A DNA stretch of 64,000 bases from Durusdinium trenchii (Eukaryota > Sar > Dinophyceae > Suessiales > Symbiodiniaceae): the NCBI GenBank assembly GCA_963970005.1, contig CAXAMN010021363.1, forward strand, positions 909,427 through 973,426. The letters are read 5' to 3'. A program made the position numbers and the translations under genes. A model generated the notes under the pieces. That model was given only the letters and a program-made list of their open reading frames with translations. It was not told the DNA's origin and searched no databases. Shown here in pieces: positions 32,611 through 40,989 of the stretch; the first letter of the stretch is position 1; each line of letters opens with the position of its first letter.

Positions 32611-35600
32611 AAAGTCCAGACGAAGATGAGATCTCGGAAGAGTTGAGGAAGCTGAGAAGAAGAGTGGAAGAGGAAAAGCCTATGGAAGCCTGCCTTAATG
32701 CCCATGAAGTGGAGCCTCAGGACGAGAAGTATGAGCCTGAGGACGAAGCTACGCGTTTGAAGGCGTGGACACGTACAGAGCGAACTGCCGAGAGTGCCAG
32801 CTTGGCGGCTTTGCGAATTTCACCGTCCGAGATGGATGCAGAAAAAAGAGCGCGGCTGAAGCTTGAAGTTTTCGATTCGTTCGTGGAGGGGTGGGTTCAT
32901 GACTTGTCACTATTTCAACTTTGCAAGGTCAAGACCAAGGGGGATTTGTTGCCATTCCCTGTTGACTCGATCATGGAACACCCTTCGTTATCTGGAGAGG
33001 ACAAGCGTGTTTTGTCGGTGTTGAAAGGCATTTGTTGTGGACTCAATTCCTTGTATGGCAGCGAGCCAGATGAGACGAACAAAGTGTCAGCCGCTCAAGT
33101 TAGATGTTGCATGTTTTTGATGGAAGAGGCGAGAGATTTCGTGGCAAGGTGTCCTACCCTCCCTGCCTTGAGTTGGGAGGAATATTTATCGGTGCGAACC
33201 ATTGACTACAAAGGTGACGAGGTGAAGGTGGCTCAAATTACTTCTTGGGAAAATGTTCGGCACGCCTTGCCTAGCGAAGTGGGAACAGTGCCTTTGGAAT
33301 CCGTTGTGTCGAAAGGGTCTTTGCACTACACCATGAACTTTGGCACCTACCTTTTACCCGAACGTGACCAGGTGTATACCAAACCCCCGAGGATCATGGT
33401 AGCGGACGGTGCATGGGAGGACCTGTGCAGGGGACTCCTCGCCTCTGGGGTCTGCGGGCTCATCAGAGAGACAGAGGTTCACTTGGTGCAAGGTAAGCGG
33501 TTGTTCAATGGACTTTTTGGCGTGCCCAAAGACGAAGAGGTTGATGGCGTGCCGGTTCATAGGCTGATTATGAACCTGGTGCCGCTCAATCGAATTTGTC
33601 GGTCCATTAGTGGTGACGTAAGTACACTACCAGCCTGGCCTTCGATGCACCCCTTTGAGTTGAAAGACGGTGAGACGTTGGTGATGAGCTCAGAGGATGT
33701 GCGCTGTTTCTTTTATATATTCACGGTTCCAAAGGAATGGCACTCCTACCTTGCTTTTGGTCGACAGGTCCCCCCGGAGCTTTGGCCTGACCAAGATGGA
33801 CCCTACTACCTTTGTAGCGAAGTGCTGCCAATGGGGTTTTGCAACTCCGTCTCGCTTGCACAGCACATCCACCGGTTTATAGTAGGAGAAGCCGCGCAGG
33901 AGTGTGTTCTGAAAGGTGGTAGGGCAGGCTGGGAGGCGGAGCACCGCAAAGACCACCCTTTCAGTTGGAGCAACCCTTCTTTCCGCGTGTACCTGGATAA
34001 CTTTGACCTCCTGGAGAAAACGGACAGTCGGTTGGCAACCACAATTCAGGGGTCTTGTTCTCCGTTTGTTGAAGCGTTGCGTGAGGCGTATGCAAGGCGA
34101 CAGGTGCCCAGGCATCCCAAAAAGGCAGTGGCTAGGGCCATCCATGCTGAGATCCAAGGTGCAGAGGTCGATGGTGTGACGGGCATGGCCGCTCCCAAGG
34201 CGGACAAGCTAGGCAAGTACATCAGACTTTGTCAGCTGTTGTTGCAGGCAAGGGTCTGCACCCAACGTCAGATGCAAGTCGTCGCTGGAGGTTTTGTTTA
34301 TTTCTGCACATTCAGACGGCCCCTTTTGGGAGCCCTCAACCAAGTGTGGCAATTTATTCAGAGCTTTGAGACTGGAAAGTACCAGCAGCGGATTCCTGAT
34401 GGCGTGAGGCTTGAGCTCAGTCGTTTCTGCCTGTTGATCCCGTTGGCACGCATGAATTTCCGGCTTGCATTGTCATCCACTGTGACCGCTTCTGATGCGT
34501 CCACGACAGGAGGAGGCGTGACGGCTTCTTGCGGGGTGAGTCAAGTAGGAGCCATCGCGGCCAACTTGCATGTGAGAGGTGACCTGGCAGAGCTGGAGGA
34601 AGTGGCCACCGTGTTGACCATTGGACTTTTTGATGGGATCGGAGGCTTGCGAGTCGCAGCAGACGCAGTTGGACTCACAGTGATTGGGCATGTATCTGTT
34701 GAGTGTCATCCACCTGCCCGTAGGGTCGTAGAAAGTAGGTTCCCACACACTCTTTTCATCAATTCGGTGGAGGAAGTCGACGAGGAGGTGGTTAAATCCT
34801 GGGCGTGCCAATTTAGTCAGGTGAGTGTCGTGCTGTTGGGCGCAGGACCTCCGTGCCAAGGTGTTTCTGGGTTGAATGTTGACCGACGCGGAGCGCTTCG
34901 AGATCACCGGTCTTCTCTGTTTCCGCATGTCGAGCGCATAGCAAGTTTGTTGCGAGCCCATTTTCCCTGGGCCCAGGTACATCGGCTCATGGAGTCGGTA
35001 GCGTCCATGGACGAGGCAGACAGAGTTGTGATGAGCCAGTCAGCGGGAACCACGCCAGTGCTCATCGATGCAGTGGGCGTCACAGGTTGTCGACGACCGC
35101 GCCTATATTGGCCAAGTTGGGAGTTGGAAGACGGCAATGGGTCCTCCATCTCCTCGGTCACAGGAGAAGGATGGTCGCAGGTGACAGAGGTGGTGTTGCA
35201 AGAGGAGCACGATGTGAGTGTGTTTTTAGAGCCTGGGTGGACCAAGTGTAGCCCTATGCCTTTCCCTACCTTCACCACTTGTAGACCTCGTGCTAGCCCA
35301 GGCCGCAGGCCAGCGGGATTCCATCAGTGCAACGCGGAGGAGGTGAATCGCTGGCGTGTCGACTCACATCGTTTCCCACCTTACCAGTACCGGCGTGTCT
35401 TCTGTGTTGAAAACAAGCGTGGTGAAGTACGGCTACCATCGGTCGAAGAGCGTGAAGCCCTCATGGGATTCCCTCGAGGCTACACTGCCCACTGCCTTCC
35501 TAAGAGTCAGCGGCATGGGACGGCATGGTTGGACGAACGGCTGACCCTCATTGGGAATTCATGGTGTGTGTTTGTCATTGCATGGCTCCTACATTGCTTG

Positions 35601-36200
35601 GGTGTTCCTCGAGGTCTGTGCAATCGGTTGACAATGGCGGAGTTGATGCAGCAATGCCGGCCGGGCGGGGGCGCACGTCTCCAGAGCTTCCTGTTACGTC
35701 CTTTTATGCGAGTGCCCCGAGGTTCGGTCTCTCCACAACCTGATCTGTTGGCACGCAAGTTGACTGGTTTGGTCAGTGGTAAAGGTGAGGATTTGCTGTT
35801 GCAGGCTCCGTCCGAGGATGTGCAGCGATACCATCGCCTAAGGGCGAGCATACCTTCCAATCTGTGGCGCTGGAAGACCGTGTGTGGATGGCGTTGGTCA
35901 GGTAGCTCCGAGCACATCAACGTCCTTGAAATGCGTGCAGTGTTGACGGCGCTGAAGTGGCGGTTTGCTCGCAAGGGATGGATTCGCACCCGGTTCCTCC
36001 ACCTCGTGGATAGTCAAGTATGCTTGCATGCTCTAGCGCGGGGACGCTCAAGCAGTCGGAAACTTCGCAGAACCCTTCTTCGCATCAACTCTCTCTTGTT
36101 GGCATCTGGAGCCCAAGGCGTGTGGACGTATGTCCATACGGAGCTCAACCCTGCCGACCGTCCGAGTCGGCATCCGGTCAAGAAGAAATGGCTAAAGTAG
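32607..36200 (+). CDS. Pol polyprotein: reverse transcriptase, C5-cytosine methyltransferase, RNase H
   Basis: 1197 residues. After an acidic N-terminus, reverse transcriptase spans about 260-620: motif A SSEDVRCFFYIF, motif B LPMGFCNSVSLAQ, motif C YLDN at residues 462-465 where YxDD is usual. The methyltransferase follows directly: motif I FDGIGG (D676), the VSVEC ribose-contact region, motif IV GPPCQG with catalytic Cys750, motif VI as MESV (E796), motif VIII CRRPRLYW, and the C-terminal GNSW/V motif (983). Spacing and the PVLIDAVGVTG segment resemble DNMT3-type enzymes. RNase H-like sequence is at the end: HINVLEMRAV, VDSQV (D1135), NPADRPSR. All methyltransferase catalytic residues are present, so activity is plausible. 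No protease is seen. The recombinase ORF begins inside its last codons. Confidence 0.94.
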   Translation: MKSPDEDEISEELRKLRRRVEEEKPMEACLNAHEVEPQDEKYEPEDEATRLKAWTRTERTAESASLAALRISPSEMDAEKRARLKLEVFDSFVEGWVHDLSLFQLCKVKTKGDLLPFPVDSIMEHPSLSGEDKRVLSVLKGICCGLNSLYGSEPDETNKVSAAQVRCCMFLMEEARDFVARCPTLPALSWEEYLSVRTIDYKGDEVKVAQITSWENVRHALPSEVGTVPLESVVSKGSLHYTMNFGTYLLPERDQVYTKPPRIMVADGAWEDLCRGLLASGVCGLIRETEVHLVQGKRLFNGLFGVPKDEEVDGVPVHRLIMNLVPLNRICRSISGDVSTLPAWPSMHPFELKDGETLVMSSEDVRCFFYIFTVPKEWHSYLAFGRQVPPELWPDQDGPYYLCSEVLPMGFCNSVSLAQHIHRFIVGEAAQECVLKGGRAGWEAEHRKDHPFSWSNPSFRVYLDNFDLLEKTDSRLATTIQGSCSPFVEALREAYARRQVPRHPKKAVARAIHAEIQGAEVDGVTGMAAPKADKLGKYIRLCQLLLQARVCTQRQMQVVAGGFVYFCTFRRPLLGALNQVWQFIQSFETGKYQQRIPDGVRLELSRFCLLIPLARMNFRLALSSTVTASDASTTGGGVTASCGVSQVGAIAANLHVRGDLAELEEVATVLTIGLFDGIGGLRVAADAVGLTVIGHVSVECHPPARRVVESRFPHTLFINSVEEVDEEVVKSWACQFSQVSVVLLGAGPPCQGVSGLNVDRRGALRDHRSSLFPHVERIASLLRAHFPWAQVHRLMESVASMDEADRVVMSQSAGTTPVLIDAVGVTGCRRPRLYWPSWELEDGNGSSISSVTGEGWSQVTEVVLQEEHDVSVFLEPGWTKCSPMPFPTFTTCRPRASPGRRPAGFHQCNAEEVNRWRVDSHRFPPYQYRRVFCVENKRGEVRLPSVEEREALMGFPRGYTAHCLPKSQRHGTAWLDERLTLIGNSWCVFVIAWLLHCLGVPRGLCNRLTMAELMQQCRPGGGARLQSFLLRPFMRVPRGSVSPQPDLLARKLTGLVSGKGEDLLLQAPSEDVQRYHRLRASIPSNLWRWKTVCGWRWSGSSEHINVLEMRAVLTALKWRFARKGWIRTRFLHLVDSQVCLHALARGRSSSRKLRRTLLRINSLLLASGAQGVWTYVHTELNPADRPSRHPVKKKWLK

Positions 36201-37273
36201 CCAAAGCACATGTAGAAGGATGCTCACAAGTAGAGAGGAAGAAGCGAAGAGCGGAACTAGGAACGTTGCATTCTCTGACTGTACAGCCGAAAACACGAGC
36301 CAGGTATGAAAAAGCCCTTGAGCAATTTTGGGCCTTTCTCCGCCATGAAAACATTGTCTTTCCCCGCGGTGCTTTTGAGCTGGACCGAGTGTTGTGCATT
36401 TACGTGGAACACCTGTGGAGTGAAGGCTTTGGCCGGGCTCTGGCTGCAGACACTGTAGCCGGAATACAGGACGCTCAACCCAATGTTAGAAAACAGTTGC
36501 CAGCCACTTGGCGCCTTTTAAAGGCTTGGAATGTCAATGAGATTCCTAGCCGAGCACCACCGCTTCCAGAGGAGGCCTTGCAGACCATGATCGGATACGC
36601 CATCTTTCACCATGGATACCAGTTTGCCATTTCCCTCCTTGTAGGGTTCTACGGAGTCCTGCGTACGGGAGAGTTGCTGGGGTTGACGTCCAGCGACGTG
36701 TCGGTTTCATCTGAGCGAGGACCAGCTGTAGTTGCTTTGGGGTATACTAAAGGAGGACAGCGTCAAGGAGCTGCCGAAAGCGTCAGTTTGACGTCCGAAC
36801 AGGCCATCAGGTGGCTGCGTCAGTGGACGTTAGATGTTCCTCTCAAGACTCCTTTGTGTGCTAAACCCCCTCAGTGGAGAAAGCACTTCAATGATACTCT
36901 GGTAGCTCTAGGCTTTGATGTCTTTGACTTTAGGCCATACTCACTCCGAAGGGGTGGGGCCACATACTGGTTTAAGAAGTGGGGGTCTCTCGACCGCCTA
37001 CTTCTTTACGGAAGGTGGCAGAATGCCCGCACCGCCCGCACCTACGTTAACGATGGACTGGCAGTTCTTGCCAGCATGCATCTTCCATGGACACCAGTGA
37101 ATCGCCGTTTCCGTCAAATTTTTCTGAATTCATGTCGTAACCCTGTGCCAGTGCTTGACCCAGCTCTGAAGAGCAGGCCAGGGGGACGTGGAGGAAGGAC
37201 CTCCAAGGATAAGAAGAACAAGAAGAGAGCCAAGAANNNNNNNNNNCCCGACCTTGCAAAGCTAAAAAACTGA
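36188..37273 (+). CDS. DIRS-type tyrosine recombinase
   Basis: 361 residues. Start ATG 36188 (MAKVAKAHVEG) overlaps the last 13 nt of pol, whose stop is TAG 36198-36200. An N-terminal SAM-like core-binding region (KTRARYEKALEQFWAFL) precedes the catalytic domain: FYGVLRTGELLGL with Arg159, RPYSLRRGGA where the box II His is replaced by Tyr251 but Arg254 is kept, LLYGRW, and RTARTYVND with nucleophile Tyr286. This enzyme would integrate a circular double-stranded cDNA without target duplication. A basic tail (KDKKNKKRAK) is interrupted by ten N bases, so the last residues are uncertain. TGA at 37271-37273. Confidence 0.93.
   Translation: MAKVAKAHVEGCSQVERKKRRAELGTLHSLTVQPKTRARYEKALEQFWAFLRHENIVFPRGAFELDRVLCIYVEHLWSEGFGRALAADTVAGIQDAQPNVRKQLPATWRLLKAWNVNEIPSRAPPLPEEALQTMIGYAIFHHGYQFAISLLVGFYGVLRTGELLGLTSSDVSVSSERGPAVVALGYTKGGQRQGAAESVSLTSEQAIRWLRQWTLDVPLKTPLCAKPPQWRKHFNDTLVALGFDVFDFRPYSLRRGGATYWFKKWGSLDRLLLYGRWQNARTARTYVNDGLAVLASMHLPWTPVNRRFRQIFLNSCRNPVPVLDPALKSRPGGRGGRTSKDKKNKKRAKXXXXPDLAKLKN
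37237..37246. other. Assembly gap (10 N)
   Basis: Ten N bases lie within the lysine-rich C-terminal tail of the recombinase ORF. They warn that the right side of the retrotransposon, and its linkage to the reductase exons at 37.4 kb and beyond, rests on a scaffold join. Confidence 0.99.
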
Positions 37274-37359
37274 GCGGGCAGACCGAAGTCTTTATATATA
37301 TATGTGTGTGTTTAACAGATAGATATAGATTTGCTATTAGGAGAATAGAACAGCAGAGT

Positions 37360-40300
37360 GCAGATTGTGCCGGAAATTGTGAGCTGCCCGACAGCGTCTG
37401 AGAGGCTCTCGCTCTACACCTCAGACGAGCTGCACAAAAAGAAACTTAGCATCGTGGCAGCAGGTTCTGGCACTATATGTATCTATATGTCATGTACGCT
37501 GCCATGTCAATGTATGACGGCACATGCTTTGGCCTTCTCACAGTGCGAGTCGCATGGTCAAATTTGGCGACTTCCTGAACTCAGGTGAGTTTGCATCACG
37601 TACTTTAGAGGCCAAAGACGCCTTATACGAGCACCTTGGGTGAATGAGTAGTATTATACACTTGTAGGTGATCAAGGTCAGCCTTTTGTGCTCCTGGCAG
37701 TCTTTTTGAATGATTGATCACCTTGGAATTCCCACCTGCCCTTCCAAAAGGGGGCTCCAAAGCTCAGCTGAGTTCCGCCGAGGTACTGCAAAAGAGAACG
37801 TCGATCCGCTGCGGAGGCTAGGAACGACCTAGCTTGACAAGTTAAACAATCTAAAGAGCCTTGAAAGTCCAACAAACGCCGGATGGACTTGCAAGAGCTG
37901 TTTGCAGCTTATCATCGTTCTGCAAGTTGAAGCCCTCGAAGTAAGAGCATCATAGAGCATCTACAACTTCGGCCTCGAATAGGTTAACGGACTCGCGCAC
38001 GAATAGGTCATGTGGGACTTTTGGACGGCACGGCCTCCTCTAAATGCACTAATCAGTGCCTTGCCATTGCTGCGACCTCGCCGCTACTCCATTGCTTCCT
38101 GTCCGGGGTCTCTTGGTGAACTATTGGAACCCACTGAGGCCGTTTGGTTTGTTGGGGGGCTGTACTATCTATAACCTGAGGAGAATGAACGTGTTTGGGA
38201 TCCCGAAGCCAATGGGCACACCGCGGAGCCCGCCTGAAACATCACCGGTATCCACCGGTCAGAGTTGGCACTCCAGTTCGCCAAGGTGGGCGGGCTTCGG
38301 CCGTTTTACTGGAGCCTGGTCTTTGCTGTCCAGACCCTTTTGGTGGCAGGTGCAGACCGTGTGCAGAACATGTCTTGGCCACCTTCAGTTATTCAAGTGT
38401 GCCCAACCTTTAAGTTACAGGAGCCTCCAGCAAGCTGCCTGAAACGAATCATGGCAGACATTTGGGCAGATCTTGCGCCAGATGGTTTGTCACAAGATTT
38501 GGACACTTGGTCGGCTTTTCAGACTTCACTCCGGGCAAACACTGCATGCTGCTGAAGACTTAAGTCTGGATGGAGCAACTCCATGCGTCATGCTGTGTCA
38601 TGCCTAGAGTTATGATGTACGCTAAAGCTAGTTCTGATGACATAGCAAAACATAAAGAATGCATAAACAATGCAAAAATAAAGCAAAACCAATCCCGAAA
38701 AAAATGCACAGAAAACGCAAAAACACGTCATCAAAGGATGCCTTGGAATGCAAAAAACGGAAAAAAAGTGAAAAAACACGCATTTGTCCACCAAACAAAT
38801 GCAAAAACAACGCACAAACAATGCAAAACACATGCACAAAAAAGGCACACAAAATGAAAATAAATGCAAAAAATATGCAAAACAAATGCAATCAAAAAGC
38901 AAAACAAATGCGATCAAAAACGTTCTGGTCTTTGCCTTTGCATTTTGTTTTGCTTTGTATTTGAGTTTTTGTTTTCCGATTTTGTTTTGCATTTTTTGAG
39001 CGTTTCCTTGAGAAAACGCAAACAACTCGCAAAACAATCGCACAAAAAACGCACAACAAATGAACCAAAATGCAAAAAATCGCACATAAAACGCACAAAC
39101 ATCGAAACACATCGCACAAAAAAAGGTGGTGTGTGAAATTTGGTTGTGCATGTGCATTTTTTGTGCGTTTTGTTCGCTTTTGTTTTACGTTTTGTTTGCT
39201 TTTTGTTTTGGTTTCCTTTTGCAATTTTTTTGCTTTTTTTATACGCACTCTTTTTGACCAGCTGCCTTTTTCTTGCCTTTTTCATGCCTGTTTTTTGCAT
39301 TTCCTAGTCATCATTTCTGAGTGCGGTTTTGCATTTTTTTGCCCTTTTATGAATCCTTGAGATTTCAGAGTTAGGCTGTAAGGTACATCATAAGCCTAGA
39401 GTCTCCCCCACCACGCAGCTCAGGACCTTTGTGTTGGCATTGTCAATTCTGTGACTCGCAGCAACCGAGAGGTCAAAGGCCTGTGTGCCTTGTCTGAAAC
39501 CAATCCCCAGGCGTTGTGCACCAGTGGATATTATATGGTGGAAAGGGGTGTTCTGCCAGTGGTCACTTCACACAGCACAAGTGCCTGTAGACTGAGCCAC
39601 ATCCGCCTGCGTCCAAGGCAGCAATTTTCTGAAAGATGCTGCCGTAGGTTCCCGGCTTCAGTGCAGCCTGGAGAAAGGTACTCTACAATTACCACCTTTG
39701 GAGGCAGGAAATGAGCGAGACCTTTCCTACTACCGATGACTTACTGACTCTCTCCCACTGTTCCGGACAAGCTTTGCTTTTGATAAACGGCTGTTGATCG
39801 GCTGTTTGGATACACGGCCCAAAGAGGTGCCGTTGATCTTGATTTGCCCTGGGACCGGGCTGTCTCCCTGCCGGGCACTTGTGCAAGAGAGGCGGGGCCA
39901 TGAGACCAGAAGCTGTCACCGCTCAGTCCGCAATTGGGTCTCCCCTGGGCTCTTGAGGCACAAGCAGCTGATGGGCGCCAAATCTCCTCCAGCTCGTTTT
40001 CACAAAGGTCTTCAGGTTCGCTGGGAACTGAAGCTGTTGAATGCATGAGGTCATAGTCAAGGATTCCGAGAATTCAAGATGTGTTGTATGGTTGATTTTT
40101 TTCTGATGGTGTCCCGTTCACACACTAGCTGCCTCTCGCACCTCAAGCAGCTGACTGTGTCGGTCCAGGACCTGATGTTCCTGGGCTTTCGTCACCAGGA
40201 TGGCGACTTCCTATATGGACATGAATGGTCAAACTTCAAGACCTGGCTATCTGTGCATGTGGCATTCTCTCGTGACCACGAGGACAAGAAGGCCGAAAGT

Positions 40301-40927
40301 GAGCTTTGTGCAGATTGAATTTCAAATCAACATACGTACCAACACTATGTGATTCTTTGTTTGCGCGAATGCTTTCGCACCAGGGGCATGTTTTTCATTA
40401 CTTTTTGGGGCTATCTGTGTCACTGTGCTAGTGAGTTGATTTGTATGGATGGAATTCTGCAAGTTCTGAAGGTCGCAATACAATGTCTTTAATTACTGTA
40501 ATTTGATATTTAAAGGCACGCTTCTTCGACATGATCTGGAAATGATTTGGACAGAGCTCGAGGTCTATGTGCAGGACCTGATTGAAGAGCAAGGGCGACA
40601 TGTGTGCAGACTGCTGGACCCGGGGTTCAATTTCACACCCGCAAAGACTTTGTATAGGCCAGTGTCAAAGGGCTGCACGGACCTTATGCATGCAAACACA
40701 TATGTGCGAAATCGCTATGACTTGATGCTCCAACTACCCGTTCAGAACAGCCTCTCCTGCAGGACGCGGGGGCGATGATTTTTGTATGTGGCCGCTCACA
40801 CCCGATGCCTTCACAAGTCTTTGATGCTTTCGTGGAGGTCTTGGAGCAGAATGGCATCGCTAAAGAAGCGGCTACAAGCAGGCTGCGTGCCATGCAGCGC
40901 AGCATGGCATTAGTCATTAGTCATTAG
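37360..40927 (+). CDS. NDOR1: NADPH-dependent diflavin oxidoreductase (TAH18 type), FAD/NADPH-domain exons
   Basis: These continue the flavodoxin exons at 21.97-24.09 kb. A candidate exon at 37360-37461 (SERLSLYTSDELHKKKL) resembles the helical insert of the FAD domain. LPLLRPRRYSIAS near 38064-38102 is the FAD-binding RxYS motif. LCVGIVNSVTRSNREVKGLC (from 39427) matches the strand before the conserved GLC. PLILICPGTGLSPCRALVQE (39811-39891) is the NADPH pyrophosphate loop. DLMFLGFRHQDGDFLYGHEW, then WLSVHVAFSRD (40169-40290), VYVQDLIEEQGRHVCRLLD (from 40563) and GAMIFVCGRSHPMPSQV (40763-40927) complete the reductase, with TAG at 40925-40927. The last exon is exactly 55 codons after a CTGCAG acceptor. 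The first 100-150 residues of the FAD domain were not found. The C-terminus lacks the usual final Trp. Confidence 0.88.
38640..39350. repeat. Strand-switching A/T-skewed GCAAAA repeat block
   Basis: Degenerate GCAAAA/CGCACAAA units fill the plus strand from 38640 to about 38925. The strand composition then flips to TTTTGC/TTTGTTT (about 38926-39005), back to AAACGCAAAC (39010-39130), and again to TTTTTGCGTTT (39150-39350). The result is a set of adjacent inverted low-complexity blocks that could form long hairpins. Open frames of 70-190 codons occur on both strands (Lys/Asn/Cys-rich or Phe/Cys-rich) and are composition artefacts. The block lies in a reductase intron between the RxYS and GLC exons. 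Confidence 0.85.
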
Positions 40928-40989
40928 TCATTTGTAGAGGCAACAGTATTGTTGGTCAGCTGACGCTAGAAGTGCAGATAGTTACTGAA

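Larger units (their letters stand above)
30150..37273 (+). mobile_element. DIRS-like tyrosine-recombinase retrotransposon carrying a C5-DNA methyltransferase
   Basis: Four ORFs lie in order on one strand: an SR/E-rich ORF1 (30150-31172), gag-like ORF2 (31184-32610), pol with reverse transcriptase, cytosine methyltransferase and RNase H (32607-36200), and a tyrosine recombinase (36188-37273). There is no aspartic protease motif and no DDE integrase. The presence of a tyrosine recombinase places it with the DIRS/Ngaro-type order. Terminal or internal complementary repeats were not identified, so the outer borders given are only those of the ORFs. The only visible coding damage is one frame break in ORF2 and a 10-N gap near the recombinase C-terminus, so the copy appears young. 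It sits between exon groups of the diflavin reductase. Confidence 0.93.

Noticed and set aside
38265..38555. Plus-strand ORF of 96 codons (PFYWSLVFAVQTLLVAGADR)
   Set aside because: It lies between two adjacent reductase motifs (RxYS and the strand before GLC) where the protein has no room for a further 90 residues. Probably intronic.
38588..39300. Long Phe/Cys-rich and Lys/Asn-rich ORFs on both strands
   Set aside because: Produced by the strand-switching GCAAAA repeat.
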